NCBI GenBank assembly: GCA_030584065.1
Contig: CP129489.1
Span: 1,016,640-1,080,639, forward strand
Reading direction: 5' to 3'
DNA: 64,000 bases
Origin: Flavobacteriales bacterium
Lineage (GTDB): Bacteria; Bacteroidota; Bacteroidia; Flavobacteriales_F; PHOS-HE28
The notes beneath the pieces were generated by a model. The model worked only from the letters and a program-made list of their open reading frames with translations, ran no database searches and had not been told where the DNA came from. Numbering within the stretch: position 1 is the first letter of the stretch; each line of letters begins with the position of its first letter. Of the stretch, positions 1 to 11,214 are shown piece by piece. The position numbers and the translations under genes are program-made.

Positions 1-614
<614 letters not shown>

Positions 615-622
615 TTAACCCC

Positions 623-630
623 CAACTTTG
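623..630 (+). promoter_or_regulatory. Probable clpC -7 element
   Basis: CAACTTTG matches TAnnTTTG except for the first base. It lies 12 nt before the clpC ATG, which would give a leader of only a few nucleotides. Confidence 0.4.
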
Positions 631-642
631 CGACCATACAGC

Positions 643-3240
<2,598 letters not shown>

Positions 3241-3259
3241 GCGAATAATCTCACCATGC

Positions 3260-3298
3260 GAAGGGGCCGCTTCAGGACGAGGCGGCCGCTTCTCCTTT
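3260..3298 (+). terminator. Terminator after clpC
   Basis: GAAGGGGCCGC (3260-3270) pairs with GCGGCCGCTTC (3282-3292) with one G-G mismatch, and the T-rich run TCCTTTAT follows. It lies 19 nt after the clpC stop and faces the converging outer-membrane protein gene. Confidence 0.6.
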
Positions 3299-3379
3299 AT
3301 GACCGTCCTTGCCGCGTTCCGGGCTGGCAGCTCCCTTAGGCAGCACCCAGCGGCACATCGCCGCGTGCTGCACGCTTGC

Positions 3380-4042
3380 TCACCAGGTCACTGGCTCGCG
3401 CTCGCTTCTGCGCAGTCGGGTGCTGAATCCAAGGCCGAAGAGCAGGTTCTGGAAGGCGGTGCCTTCCACGCTCTCCCGGCGGCCGGGAAAACCGGTGGCC
3501 AACCCAAGGTCCTGAGCGTTGAAGGTCGCGCTCGCCCGGTCGTAGCCCAAGGTCAGTCCGAAGGCCAGATTATCCGTGGCGTGGACGTAGTAACCGAAGC
3601 CTACTCCCCAGAACAGCACGCCGTCCTTCGCACCGACACAGCTAGGGCAATCGAAGTCATAGAAGGCCATGCCCGACCGGAGGTTGACCTCGTAGAATGT
3701 TCGGTCGCCGGTGTACCGTTCGTATTGAAGCTTGCCGAAGACGATGGTGCGCCGCACATCCCCGGCCCCAACGAAGGGCGCCAAGGCCCGCTCCTTGAGC
3801 GTCGTCCACCACATGGCCCCGCCCGCGCCGATTCCCAAGCCCTTGCGGATGGGCACTTGGAAGGTGGCGCCCACTTGGCCGATGTTCTCAGTGACACTGG
3901 TGAACAGCGGGTTGCGCAGGGGGACCGGGAGCACGAGGTCGCCCTTGATCGTGGTGCTGACATCGGGGAGGCGGCTGCGCTGCTGTGCCGACGCCGGCAA
4001 TACCTGCGCAAGGCCGAGCAGGATGGGGATGAAGGAGCGCAT
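3380..4042 (-). CDS. Outer-membrane beta-barrel protein, unknown function
   Basis: The 220-residue protein has a short Sec signal peptide (MRSFIPILLGLAQVLPASAQ) followed by alternating hydrophobic/polar stretches with many Gly and aromatic residues, ending in a tryptophan. This is typical of a small outer-membrane barrel. The sequence has two close cysteines in FDCPSCVG. No specific family is recognised. The ATG at 4042 overlaps the TGA of the upstream gene by one base (TGATG), which implies translational coupling. A GTG directly before it is an alternative start. It is the last gene of a three-gene leftward operon that begins with the DUF493 gene. Confidence 0.6.
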   Translation of the reverse strand: MRSFIPILLGLAQVLPASAQQRSRLPDVSTTIKGDLVLPVPLRNPLFTSVTENIGQVGATFQVPIRKGLGIGAGGAMWWTTLKERALAPFVGAGDVRRTIVFGKLQYERYTGDRTFYEVNLRSGMAFYDFDCPSCVGAKDGVLFWGVGFGYYVHATDNLAFGLTLGYDRASATFNAQDLGLATGFPGRRESVEGTAFQNLLFGLGFSTRLRRSEREPVTW

Positions 4043-4419
4043 CACCGTTGAAGACGGAACTGCCTCACCGTCCGTTGCGTCGATGTGGCCATTTCGAGGT
4101 GGTAGAGGCCGGCATCGAGCGCAGGAAGCGCTCGGTCGAGTTCAGCCGTTCCCGCAGGCAGGGATTCGGGTGACCATTCATGGATGGGGCGATGGGTTTC
4201 ATCCAGCAGGGTCAAATGAACCTCCTGCCGAGTGGGGAGGTGCAGTTCGATGAGCAAGCGCTCCGGGTGGTAGGCCAGCTTCAGCGCAAGCAGCTCAACA
4301 TGCAGCGGCACCGGCAGGTCGTTCGCCACCACCTTGCGCCGGAACCGGCGGAGGACCACGATGACCAGCAGGATGCTGAGCGTGATCAGCAGTGCCGTGC
4401 GAATCGTAGCGACTTCCAT
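4042..4419 (-). CDS. Small single-span membrane protein with a beta-sandwich-like domain
   Basis: The 125-residue protein has one N-terminal transmembrane helix (about residues 6-22, ALLITLSILLVIVVL) and then a soluble domain rich in beta-strand pattern. The domain has the ending DAGLYHLEMAT, reminiscent of FlgD/T9SS-type sandwich domains. Its function is unknown. The start ATG at 4419 was preferred because a longer reading frame extends upstream through the neighbouring DUF493 gene. The chosen start leaves an 8-nt gap to that gene. It is co-directional and coupled with the outer-membrane protein gene downstream. Confidence 0.5.
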   Translation of the reverse strand: MEVATIRTALLITLSILLVIVVLRRFRRKVVANDLPVPLHVELLALKLAYHPERLLIELHLPTRQEVHLTLLDETHRPIHEWSPESLPAGTAELDRALPALDAGLYHLEMATSTQRTVRQFRLQR

Positions 4420-4427
4420 GGGCGGGA

Positions 4428-4703
4428 TCAGAGCGCGATGACACCGGAGATGCCGGCGGCACGGTCGTATCGCATCACCACGTCCTCGGCGGTCATCATC
4501 ACCTCCTTCACCGTGATGCTGAGGTACTTGCCGCCGGCTGAATACTTCCGGAGCACCTCGCTTTCCGGGGGGAACAGCGAAAGCACCTGCTGCAGCCTTT
4601 CCGCATCGGGCTCCAGGATGAACTTGAACATGTACAATGACGGCCAAGCATGGACCTTATCCAAGCTCTGTCGCAATCGGTTCTTGGCCTCCTCGCTAAG
4701 CAT
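4428..4703 (-). CDS. DUF493 (YbeD-like) domain protein
   Basis: The 91-residue protein contains the DUF493 pattern. The key segments are MFKFILEPD, then a serine/phenylalanine-rich middle, then KYLSITVKEVMMTAEDVVMRYD with a final hydrophobic tail. The family has a small ACT-like alpha/beta fold. In other bacteria it is a conserved cytoplasmic protein of unclear regulatory role. It heads the leftward operon 4703-3380. A perfect TAnnTTTG element lies 14 nt upstream, which supports the ATG at 4703. Confidence 0.75.
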   Translation of the reverse strand: MLSEEAKNRLRQSLDKVHAWPSLYMFKFILEPDAERLQQVLSLFPPESEVLRKYSAGGKYLSITVKEVMMTAEDVVMRYDRAAGISGVIAL

Positions 4704-4707
4704 CCCT

Positions 4708-4724
4708 CAACTTTGGCAAAGGTA
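4708..4724. promoter_or_regulatory. Overlapping divergent -7 elements
   Basis: On the minus strand TACCTTTG (4724-4717) is a perfect TAnnTTTG for the DUF493 operon. On the plus strand CAACTTTG (4708-4715), identical to the clpC element, could serve the exported-protein gene starting at 4786. The two motifs are one base apart, so both promoters would compete for RNA polymerase. Confidence 0.5.
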
Positions 4725-4785
4725 GTCCTGTCATTGAACCGCTTCCCGTGTCGCGTGTACGGGTTGCAGAGTCGATCTTGGAGCC

Positions 4786-5910
4786 ATGACCCGTCAGCTG
4801 CTCGTCCTAGTCTCGATCCTAGCACAGGCTTGCGTTTGGGCGCAAGCGGTGCCGGCGCCGGCACAGCGGGTTTCGCACGTGATGGATGCCTACCAAGGCG
4901 CCTGGTCACTCTCCATGTCAGCAAGGGAAAAGGAGCAGGCTTCGCAGCCCGCGTCTGCCCGCGATGCCCACGCTGAGCCGGTCGACGGGGCGGGCCCAAG
5001 GCTCGATGCCCTCCGCCAGACCCGGAATGCAGCCCTCATCCGCAGCCAGGGCAGCCTAGGGAGCGCGGATCGCGCTGCCATTCAGCAACAAGCCGAGGCC
5101 CTGAGCCGCGGTTTCCCCAACTCCTTTGAGGCGCATCTGGCGAACTACTATGCGGAATTCCCGACGGCAACGTCATTCAGCCACCTGGCCCTCGCCCATG
5201 CCTCGAACCCGGAACGCGACGAGCTGCTCGCTCCCATGCTCACCCTGGCCCTGCGCGATGGCGATGAGGGTCGCCTTGCCGCTGCTGCGAAAGCCATGAA
5301 GGAGAGAGGGCAGATGGCGGCCGGGCTAACCGATTTGGCTCGCGATATCCTGCTTGGCGTAGACAGGGGCGGAATCCTCGTCACAGCCGGTGAAATGGAC
5401 GGCTTCCCAGTGCTCTTGAGGCAGTACGCCGAGGGAGAGAGAAGGGACGTGCTGGTCATCGACCTCCGTCTCCTCTCTGATGGGGACTATCGCTCGCGGG
5501 CATGGAGGCTTGCAGGGGCCAATGGTGATGCACCAGCCACTTCGGACGGCTTCCTGGGCAATGTTCACCTGGCCACGGCGCGACCGGTTCATCTCTCTCT
5601 GGCCGTGGGGCGGTCCATTGCGGCACCGCTCGCCGACCAACTCCATGTGGCTGGCCTTACGCTTCGCCTGACTGCTGCGGAGTGCTGCGACACGAACAAG
5701 CTCGAATCAGTTTGGAAGGCGATGCGGAAGACCAGGTCCGCTGGCCCGCTCAGCCGGAACTATGTCGTACCGGCGGCAGCGCTTCTCAAGCACTACCGCA
5801 GCGCAGGCGATGAATCCAAGGCGAGCGAACTGGAACATGAGCTGCGCCGACTGGCCAACGAATTGGGCATGACGCGTGAGTTGATCGCCAACGGCATCCT
5901 GCAGCACTGA
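4786..5910 (+). CDS. Exported protein of unknown function, possibly related to the soluble part of DUF2723 proteins
   Basis: The 374-residue protein starts with a Sec signal peptide (cleavage near residue 20-21, WAQA). No catalytic motif is recognised. The central stretch GILVTAGEMDGFPVLLRQYA, followed by RRDVLVIDLRLLSDGDYRSR, resembles the conserved soluble segment of Bacteroidota DUF2723 membrane proteins. Those carry a D-N-D-T-(F/Y)-P-L-W-Y-L-Q then V-R-V-V-N-L-S-L-L-(N) pattern. Here the segment appears without the multi-span membrane part. It lies 4 nt before the sigma-factor gene, so the three genes 4786-7379 probably form one operon. Confidence 0.55.
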   Translation: MTRQLLVLVSILAQACVWAQAVPAPAQRVSHVMDAYQGAWSLSMSAREKEQASQPASARDAHAEPVDGAGPRLDALRQTRNAALIRSQGSLGSADRAAIQQQAEALSRGFPNSFEAHLANYYAEFPTATSFSHLALAHASNPERDELLAPMLTLALRDGDEGRLAAAAKAMKERGQMAAGLTDLARDILLGVDRGGILVTAGEMDGFPVLLRQYAEGERRDVLVIDLRLLSDGDYRSRAWRLAGANGDAPATSDGFLGNVHLATARPVHLSLAVGRSIAAPLADQLHVAGLTLRLTAAECCDTNKLESVWKAMRKTRSAGPLSRNYVVPAAALLKHYRSAGDESKASELEHELRRLANELGMTRELIANGILQH

Positions 5911-5914
5911 CCCC

Positions 5915-6511
5915 ATGACCCTGCTGGGCAAGGACTACGAGCGGATGAGCGATGAACGGCTCATGGAGCTTGTCGTACGGGGCGATGAAAAGGCCTTCGC
6001 GGCGGTGTACGACCGATACAGCCGGCGCCTGCTCAACTATTTCCACCGAATGCTCTGGCAGGACCGCGAGCGGGCCCGGGACATGCTGCAGGACCTCTTT
6101 ACAAAGCTTGCCCAGCGGCCGACCGGGTATGACCCTGCAAGACCCTTCCAGACCTGGCTGTTCAGCGTGGCGAACAACATGTGCAAGAATGCCTACCGGC
6201 ACCAGGAGGTTGTGAAGGCCGCCACGCTCCACCTCCGGGCGGAGAGCGACCGCATCGATGCGCTGGACGGTGCCGGCGTAGACCATGAGCGTTTCCGGGA
6301 CCGCCTCCAGGAGGAGTTGGGGCGCATCGACCCGGACCATAAGGCCACCTTCGTGATGCGGTATCATGAGGAAATGGCCATCAAGGAGATAGCAGCCGTA
6401 TTCGGCTGCTCAGAGGGTACCGTGAAGAGCAGGCTCTTCTATACGCTCAAGAAGCTCGCCGAACGCATGAAGGAGTTCGACCCCAACGCCATCCACCATG
6501 GAAAACCGTGA
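5915..6511 (+). CDS. ECF-type RNA polymerase sigma factor
   Basis: The 198-residue protein has a sigma-70 region 2 with YDRYSRRLLNYF and RDMLQDLFTKLAQRP, and a region 4 helix-turn-helix with EEMAIKEIAAVFGCSEGTVK followed by SRL. There is no region 1 or 3, so it belongs to the extracytoplasmic-function group. An internal ATG (MSDERLM, 5945) is an alternative start. The ATG at 5915 lies 4 nt behind the previous stop. The gene overlaps the next gene by 14 nt, the usual arrangement of a sigma factor with its anti-sigma partner. Confidence 0.9.
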   Translation: MTLLGKDYERMSDERLMELVVRGDEKAFAAVYDRYSRRLLNYFHRMLWQDRERARDMLQDLFTKLAQRPTGYDPARPFQTWLFSVANNMCKNAYRHQEVVKAATLHLRAESDRIDALDGAGVDHERFRDRLQEELGRIDPDHKATFVMRYHEEMAIKEIAAVFGCSEGTVKSRLFYTLKKLAERMKEFDPNAIHHGKP

Positions 6512-7379
6512 GCGCTACGACCCCGAAGACATCGAATCCCTGCTTCAGGAAAGGGCCTTCGATGAGCTGCTCGATGAGGAGCGCGCCTACGTGCTGAGGC
6601 ACCTCAATGGCCGCGCCGAGTATGAGGCGATGCGAATGCTGCTGAAGGATGTCCGCAACAGCGAGGAGGGCCGTCAGCCGCTGACGCCGGACCCCGATGT
6701 GCGGGCGGCGGTGCTCGAAGCCTTCCGCACCCAGCATCGGCCGCTTTGGCGCATTTGGCTCAATGCCGTCGGTCAGGCCCTATGGCCCAAGGACGCTTTC
6801 GCGCTGTGGCGACCCGCCCTGGCCATTGCCTCCTTGGCGCTGCTGGTGATGGCCGGGGTCCAGGTGGTACGGCACAGCGGCAAAGGCATGAAGGAGGTCG
6901 CCTTGGCCGAGTTGAAGGAAGAGGCGGCCGCGAAGAGCGACCCGGTCGTTGGCCCTGCCCATGCGCCCGGCGAAGCCCCGTCCGGCCCTGCCGGTGCGCC
7001 GGAGAAGCAGGCCAGCGAAGCCGCATCGGCAGCGCAGCCGTCCTCCCGAATCGCCGAGGAGTCCGCAGAAACCGGGCTTTCGGAAGCATCCCGCAGCATC
7101 GAATCGCCACTCACCGTTCCAGGTGCAGCTGCGTCGAAGGAGGATGCACAAGCGCACCTGGAGCCCGACGCCATGGCGGAGGCCCCAATCCGGTTGGACT
7201 CCGAAGCCACCAGGGAATCGCATACAGTCACCGCCGATGAACTGGCGGTGAACATGAGCCTCGCAAATGCCACGGGGGCCGCCGCGAAAGCATCTCGCAA
7301 GGCAGCGGACAGAAAACGTGGAGCACCGACGCTATCGGATGCACCCGAGCTGCTGGCCCTGATGGCGACAGGATGGTAA
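6498..7379 (+). CDS. Probable membrane anti-sigma factor / sigma-partner protein
   Basis: The 293-residue protein has a charged N-terminal domain (about 1-80, with LLQERAFDELLDEERAYVLR) that resembles short anti-sigma domains. One transmembrane helix follows at about residues 105-122 (ALAIASLALLVMAGVQVV). The C-terminal half is a long Ala/Pro/Glu/Ser-rich low-complexity region, probably periplasmic. No zinc-binding anti-sigma motif (HxxxCxxC) is visible, so the function rests on the 14-nt overlap with the ECF sigma gene and the topology. It ends 3 nt before the stop codon of a converging gene. Confidence 0.6.
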   Translation: MENRERYDPEDIESLLQERAFDELLDEERAYVLRHLNGRAEYEAMRMLLKDVRNSEEGRQPLTPDPDVRAAVLEAFRTQHRPLWRIWLNAVGQALWPKDAFALWRPALAIASLALLVMAGVQVVRHSGKGMKEVALAELKEEAAAKSDPVVGPAHAPGEAPSGPAGAPEKQASEAASAAQPSSRIAEESAETGLSEASRSIESPLTVPGAAASKEDAQAHLEPDAMAEAPIRLDSEATRESHTVTADELAVNMSLANATGAAAKASRKAADRKRGAPTLSDAPELLALMATGW

Positions 7380-7382
7380 GAC

Positions 7383-7733
7383 CTAGTCGATCGTGAATGC
7401 CTGCGAGAGCGCAAGGTCCTTGCCCTGCACCGAAAGGACATGCGTGCCGCGCGGCAGGACCGCCTTGTCAAGGCGACGAACCAGCTCATCAGTCAAGGCC
7501 TTGCCCTCTTCGCGATAGAGCACGCGCCCATCCTTGTCACGAATCTCCAGCGCCACCTTGCCGATCTTCCGGATGTGCGCGATCTGTATGTTCACGAAGG
7601 CCGACGTACGCGAGCATTGAACGCTCAAGCGGGCATGTCCACCAGTGTCCCCGTGGCCAGCGACAGCAGCGGCAGAGAGCATTGCCGTAAAGGCAACTAC
7701 GGCCACTCCCCGAAAAAGACGCACCACGCCCAT
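7383..7733 (-). CDS. Small exported protein with beta-sandwich-like domain
   Basis: The 116-residue protein has an N-terminal signal peptide (RLFRGVAVVAFTAMLSAAAV). The domain contains KVALEIRDKDGRVLYREEGK and VLPRGTHVLSVQGKDLALSQ, a pattern like a T9SS/FlgD-type or other immunoglobulin-like sandwich without the usual sorting tail. Its function is unknown. The ATG at 7733 was chosen because a promoter element lies directly before it. The longer upstream reading frame would run into the next gene. Confidence 0.5.
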   Translation of the reverse strand: MGVVRLFRGVAVVAFTAMLSAAAVAGHGDTGGHARLSVQCSRTSAFVNIQIAHIRKIGKVALEIRDKDGRVLYREEGKALTDELVRRLDKAVLPRGTHVLSVQGKDLALSQAFTID

Positions 7734-7738
7734 CGCGG

Positions 7739-7746
7739 CGAAGATA
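7739..7746 (-). promoter_or_regulatory. Promoter element of the small exported protein
   Basis: TATCTTCG on the minus strand matches TAnnTTTG with one mismatch. It ends only 5 nt before the ATG at 7733, so the mRNA is predicted to be leaderless or nearly so. Confidence 0.45.
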
Positions 7747-7776
7747 AGGCAATCCCGGCGAATCCACCAGTGAACG

Positions 7777-8760
7777 CTAGGGCAATTCACTCCCCGCCGT
7801 GTAGAGGTCACCCCCTTCCGCCGCGCGCAGGGCGATTGAGAACCCAGGGCGCAACGACCATCCCCCATGGTCCCCATCCGCCCGAATGGCCAAGAAGCCC
7901 ACCTGCATGCCATCCAAGCTGCGATGCTTGCGGGCAATCCGCCGTGTGGCTTCCTGGCAAGCCTCTATGGCGGTGCGCCCCTGGCGCATGAGTTCCACCA
8001 CCGTATGGCTCCCGGCAGTCCTTATGACCAGCTCCCCTACCCCTGTGGCGCATGCTGCGCCGGCCTCGCCATCCACGAACAACCCCGCGCCGATGATGGG
8101 GCTGTCGCCCACTCGGCCATGGACCTTGAACGCCATGCCGCTGGTGGTGCATGCGCCAGCCATCACACCTTGGGCATCCATGGCGATGAGTCCGATGGTG
8201 TCGTGGTTCTCGACATTCGCCTTCGGTTTGTAGTCGGAAGTTTTCAGCCACTCTTTCCACTCGGCGCGCACCTCTGGAATCCTCACCTGCTTGGTCCGGA
8301 ATCCGTTCGCTAAGGCCCATCGCTCGGCCCCCCGCCCTACGAGCATCACGTGCGGGGTACGCTCCATCACGGCCCGTGCGATGCTGATCGGGTTCTCGAA
8401 TCCCTGCACGAAGGCCACCGCACCCGCACGCCCTTCGTGGTCCTGGATGCATGCGTCCAAGGTGACATGGCCGTCCCGGTCGGGCCTGCCGCCCAAACCG
8501 ACGCTGCGATTGGAGAAATCGCTCTCCACCACACGCACGCCCTGCTCTACGGCATCAAGCACGGTGCCCCCCTGCTCCAGCACCCGCCAAGCTCTTTCAT
8601 TGGCCGGCATGCCATGATCCCAAGTGCTCAGGATGAGCGGCGTCCGTGCCGAAGGCTGCACGAAGGTCTCCCGGGCTTCAGCCTGGGATGAGCGGAAAGT
8701 GAATAGGCCGGCTGCGCCTGCCATCCCCAGCTTCACGAAGCGTCGACGCCCTTCCTGCAT
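7777..8760 (-). CDS. Exported N4-(beta-N-acetylglucosaminyl)-L-asparaginase family hydrolase
   Basis: This is a 327-residue Ntn-hydrolase of the asparaginase-2 / glycosylasparaginase family. The self-cleavage site HDTIG is present, with Thr188 as the nucleophile revealed after processing. The family motifs GGTVLDAVEQG, SVGLGGRPDRDG and HVMLVGRGAERWA, and the substrate-binding GRVGDSPIIGAG and CATGVGE, are also visible. Family members cleave the GlcNAc-Asn bond of N-glycopeptides or beta-aspartyl peptides. The N-terminus has RRRFVKLGMAGAAGLF, a twin-arginine-like signal, so it should act in the periplasm. A -7-like element (TATTTTGC, 8772-8765) lies 4 nt before the ATG. Confidence 0.85.
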   Translation of the reverse strand: MQEGRRRFVKLGMAGAAGLFTFRSSQAEARETFVQPSARTPLILSTWDHGMPANERAWRVLEQGGTVLDAVEQGVRVVESDFSNRSVGLGGRPDRDGHVTLDACIQDHEGRAGAVAFVQGFENPISIARAVMERTPHVMLVGRGAERWALANGFRTKQVRIPEVRAEWKEWLKTSDYKPKANVENHDTIGLIAMDAQGVMAGACTTSGMAFKVHGRVGDSPIIGAGLFVDGEAGAACATGVGELVIRTAGSHTVVELMRQGRTAIEACQEATRRIARKHRSLDGMQVGFLAIRADGDHGGWSLRPGFSIALRAAEGGDLYTAGSELP

Positions 8761-8839
8761 GTCCGCAAAATAGCACGGCGCACGCCCGTATGGCCCGCAG
8801 GTGCCGAACTTCGCCGCTGGCCACGAATCGGCCCCAGCC

Positions 8840-9868
8840 ATGCGCAACCTGATCCTCGCGGCCCTCTCCCTCCCGGCATCGATGGCCATCGCACAACCGC
8901 CCGCGGGCTATTATGCCGCTGCTGAAGGCCTGACTGGCGAAGCGCTGCGCTCGGCCCTGAATGACATCATCAGCCCGCACTCGGTGGTAGCCTACAGCGC
9001 ACTCTGGAGCGCCTTCGCCCGCACCGATCGGCGGCCGGATGGCGCTGTGTGGGATATGTACAGTGATATCCCTGGAGGCGCACCGGATTACCTCTTCCAA
9101 TTCGTCACCGACCAATGCGGGAGCTACAACGGTGAAGGGGATTGCTTCAATCGGGAGCACACCTTCCCGGTCAGTTGGTTCGATGATGCGGTTCCGATGC
9201 GGTCGGATCTCCACCACATCTATCCGGCTGATGCATGGGTGAACCAGCAGCGGGGGAATTGGCCTTACGGGGTCGTCGGCTCTGCTGATTACACAAGCAG
9301 CAATGGCAGCAAGCGAGGGCCCTGTATCTACCCCGGCTGCTCAGGCACCGTGTTCGAGCCCATCGATGCCTACAAAGGCGACCTCGCCCGCGCCCATTTC
9401 TACATGCTCACGCGTTACCTGGACGAGTCCACCGGCTGGGCTGCATCGGTCTTGGCGCAGGGCGAGTTCATCCCATGGGTTGAAAGCCTCTTGATGGCCT
9501 GGCATTCCGCTGATCCCGTAAGCGACAAGGAAAGGGCCCGCAACGATTCGGTCTTCGTGATCCAAGGCAACCGCAATCCATACATCGACGAGCCCCAGTG
9601 GGCGAGCAGCATCTGGGGGCCGCAGGCCTCCATCAGCGAGTCCGCTGCCATTGCGGGCCGAGCATGGTACGCCGACGGATACCTGCATATCCCAGCAGCA
9701 GCAGGCTGCCCGGGGTGCATCCTGCGGGTGCATGATGCCACGGGCCGTGCGGTCACAGAGCTGACTCTATCCCCTGGAGCAGCCTCAGCGCCGTTCGAGG
9801 CCTCCCCAGGATATTATGTTGCCGTGCTGGCCGGCGAGCATCAGTCAGTGCTGCGCTTTGTGCGCTAA
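8840..9868 (+). CDS. Secreted endonuclease I family nuclease
   Basis: The 342-residue protein has a signal peptide (LILAALSLPASMAIAQ) and an endonuclease-I domain (about 20-245) carrying NREHTFPVSWF and DLHHIYPADAWVNQQRGNWP. These hold the His and Asn residues of the beta-beta-alpha metal site. The enzyme degrades double-stranded DNA or RNA outside the cell. The C-terminal 80 residues form a degenerate sorting/sandwich domain (ILRVHDATGRAV ... PGYYVAVLAG ... LRFVR), consistent with T9SS secretion. Its stop codon overlaps the stop of the converging hydrolase gene (sequence CTAA). Confidence 0.85.
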   Translation: MRNLILAALSLPASMAIAQPPAGYYAAAEGLTGEALRSALNDIISPHSVVAYSALWSAFARTDRRPDGAVWDMYSDIPGGAPDYLFQFVTDQCGSYNGEGDCFNREHTFPVSWFDDAVPMRSDLHHIYPADAWVNQQRGNWPYGVVGSADYTSSNGSKRGPCIYPGCSGTVFEPIDAYKGDLARAHFYMLTRYLDESTGWAASVLAQGEFIPWVESLLMAWHSADPVSDKERARNDSVFVIQGNRNPYIDEPQWASSIWGPQASISESAAIAGRAWYADGYLHIPAAAGCPGCILRVHDATGRAVTELTLSPGAASAPFEASPGYYVAVLAGEHQSVLRFVR

Positions 9869-11079
9869 TCGGCCTTCAGCAGACGTACGGCGCCCAGGTC
9901 CGGATTGGAAGGGCGAACCGTGTAGGCCCCGGCCGGCAGGTTGGTCAGGTCCAGCTCAACGGTCCCTATGCACCCCCTGATGCGCTCCACCACCCTCCCC
10001 TGCATGTCAATCACCGAGAGGTCCGAAGCGCTGGGCAAAGAAAGACGGGTGGTGGTTGAGGCCGGGTTGGGCGTGCACTGCAAGGGTTGGGCCTTGCCGA
10101 CCTCCGCAACACTGGTGCTCAACCCGCAGGTCACCGATTGGCCGCAGACCAGTTCGCCCATGAATACGGCCACATAGTCGAGTGCATTGGCCTGGTCGCT
10201 CTGGAGGTAGCCCACGTGCGCATTGGCGTCATATGACTTCAGGCAGTTGGTGATGCCGATGTGCCCCGCCCGCAAATGCAGGTCATGGCTGCCGCTGGCC
10301 GTAAGTCCGGTGGGGATGCCTCCAACGAATACCGGAGCGGTATAGTAGGGAACGATGTTGTCCCCTACTTCGTGCAGGCTCACCAAGGGCTCATCCCCCG
10401 GCTCGATCCAAGCGGAGTCGCCCAGGGCACCGCTGAAGCTGTAGCAAGCCATGGCCCGGCTCGAATAGCCCGGGCTCCCGCTGCTGCCCTCCAGGCCGCC
10501 AAGGCCGGGCAGCTCCGAGGCCAGCACGGCGGGGACCTCAGCGTCCTGGTCGAGGTACATGGCATGCAAGGCACTGATCGCGCCTGCCGACACGCCGCCG
10601 ATGATGATCCGCGTCGTATCGATGCGGTATGGGTTGCCCATCTCGGCCACACTGCGACGGAGGTATCGGACGCATGCACGCATGTCGTGCGCTCCGCGCA
10701 TCACGGCCCTGGTGGTGGTTGTCTGGTTGGGCAGGAAGAAGCCGACCCGATAGTCATTCGCCACCGCTACGTAGCCGCGCTTCGCCAGGTCGTTGCAGAT
10801 GAAGGCCACATCGCCCCTCGTCCCCGTGATGAAGGATCCGCCGAAGGCGACCACCACCACCGGACGGAGCTGCTCAGAATCGCCCGACGGCTCGTAAACG
10901 TCCATCCGCAAGGTCTGGCTGCTGCCAGAGACGCCGGTGTTGCTGCCGAACACCACTCCCTGGGTGACGTTGACATCGGCAAAGAGGTTGGCATTGACAT
11001 AGCGCCCCGTGGAGCAGTCCTGCGCCACGGCTGTGAATGAGGCGAGGGTCATGGTGAGGAGAGCGGAGAATCGTGCCAT
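9865..11079 (-). CDS. Secreted alpha/beta hydrolase (esterase/lipase-like) with T9SS sorting domain
   Basis: The 404-residue protein has a signal peptide to about residue 19. It has a type-B carboxylesterase-like fold, with an oxyanion region VVVVAFGGSFITGTRGD and a nucleophile elbow GGVSAGA (Ser in GxSxG). A likely acid and a downstream His (SHDLHLRAGHIG) complete the triad. The C-terminal 75 residues (NPASTTTRLSLPSASDLSVI, DMQGRVVERI, NLPAGAYTVRP) are a classical T9SS type A sorting domain. It is expected on or outside the cell surface. The natural substrate is unknown. A TATCTTGC element at 11112-11105 lies 25 nt upstream of the ATG. Confidence 0.8.
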   Translation of the reverse strand: MARFSALLTMTLASFTAVAQDCSTGRYVNANLFADVNVTQGVVFGSNTGVSGSSQTLRMDVYEPSGDSEQLRPVVVVAFGGSFITGTRGDVAFICNDLAKRGYVAVANDYRVGFFLPNQTTTTRAVMRGAHDMRACVRYLRRSVAEMGNPYRIDTTRIIIGGVSAGAISALHAMYLDQDAEVPAVLASELPGLGGLEGSSGSPGYSSRAMACYSFSGALGDSAWIEPGDEPLVSLHEVGDNIVPYYTAPVFVGGIPTGLTASGSHDLHLRAGHIGITNCLKSYDANAHVGYLQSDQANALDYVAVFMGELVCGQSVTCGLSTSVAEVGKAQPLQCTPNPASTTTRLSLPSASDLSVIDMQGRVVERIRGCIGTVELDLTNLPAGAYTVRPSNPDLGAVRLLKAD

Positions 11080-11104
11080 GCGCGTAAGTGGGTGATGAAC
11101 CGTG

Positions 11105-11112
11105 GCAAGATA
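11105..11112 (-). promoter_or_regulatory. Probable -7 element of the secreted hydrolase gene
   Basis: On the minus strand TATCTTGC resembles TAnnTTTG with one T missing. The same variant (TAnnTTGC) occurs before the FMN reductase and the asparaginase genes. Confidence 0.3.
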
Positions 11113-11214
11113 GACGGAAGCGCGGTCCCGGCAAGGGGAGGGTGCGCCACGTGGCGGAGGCCTCTCCTCCTTGGCACGTCATTCGCTTACCCGCCTGTAC
11201 CAATCGGAACCAAC

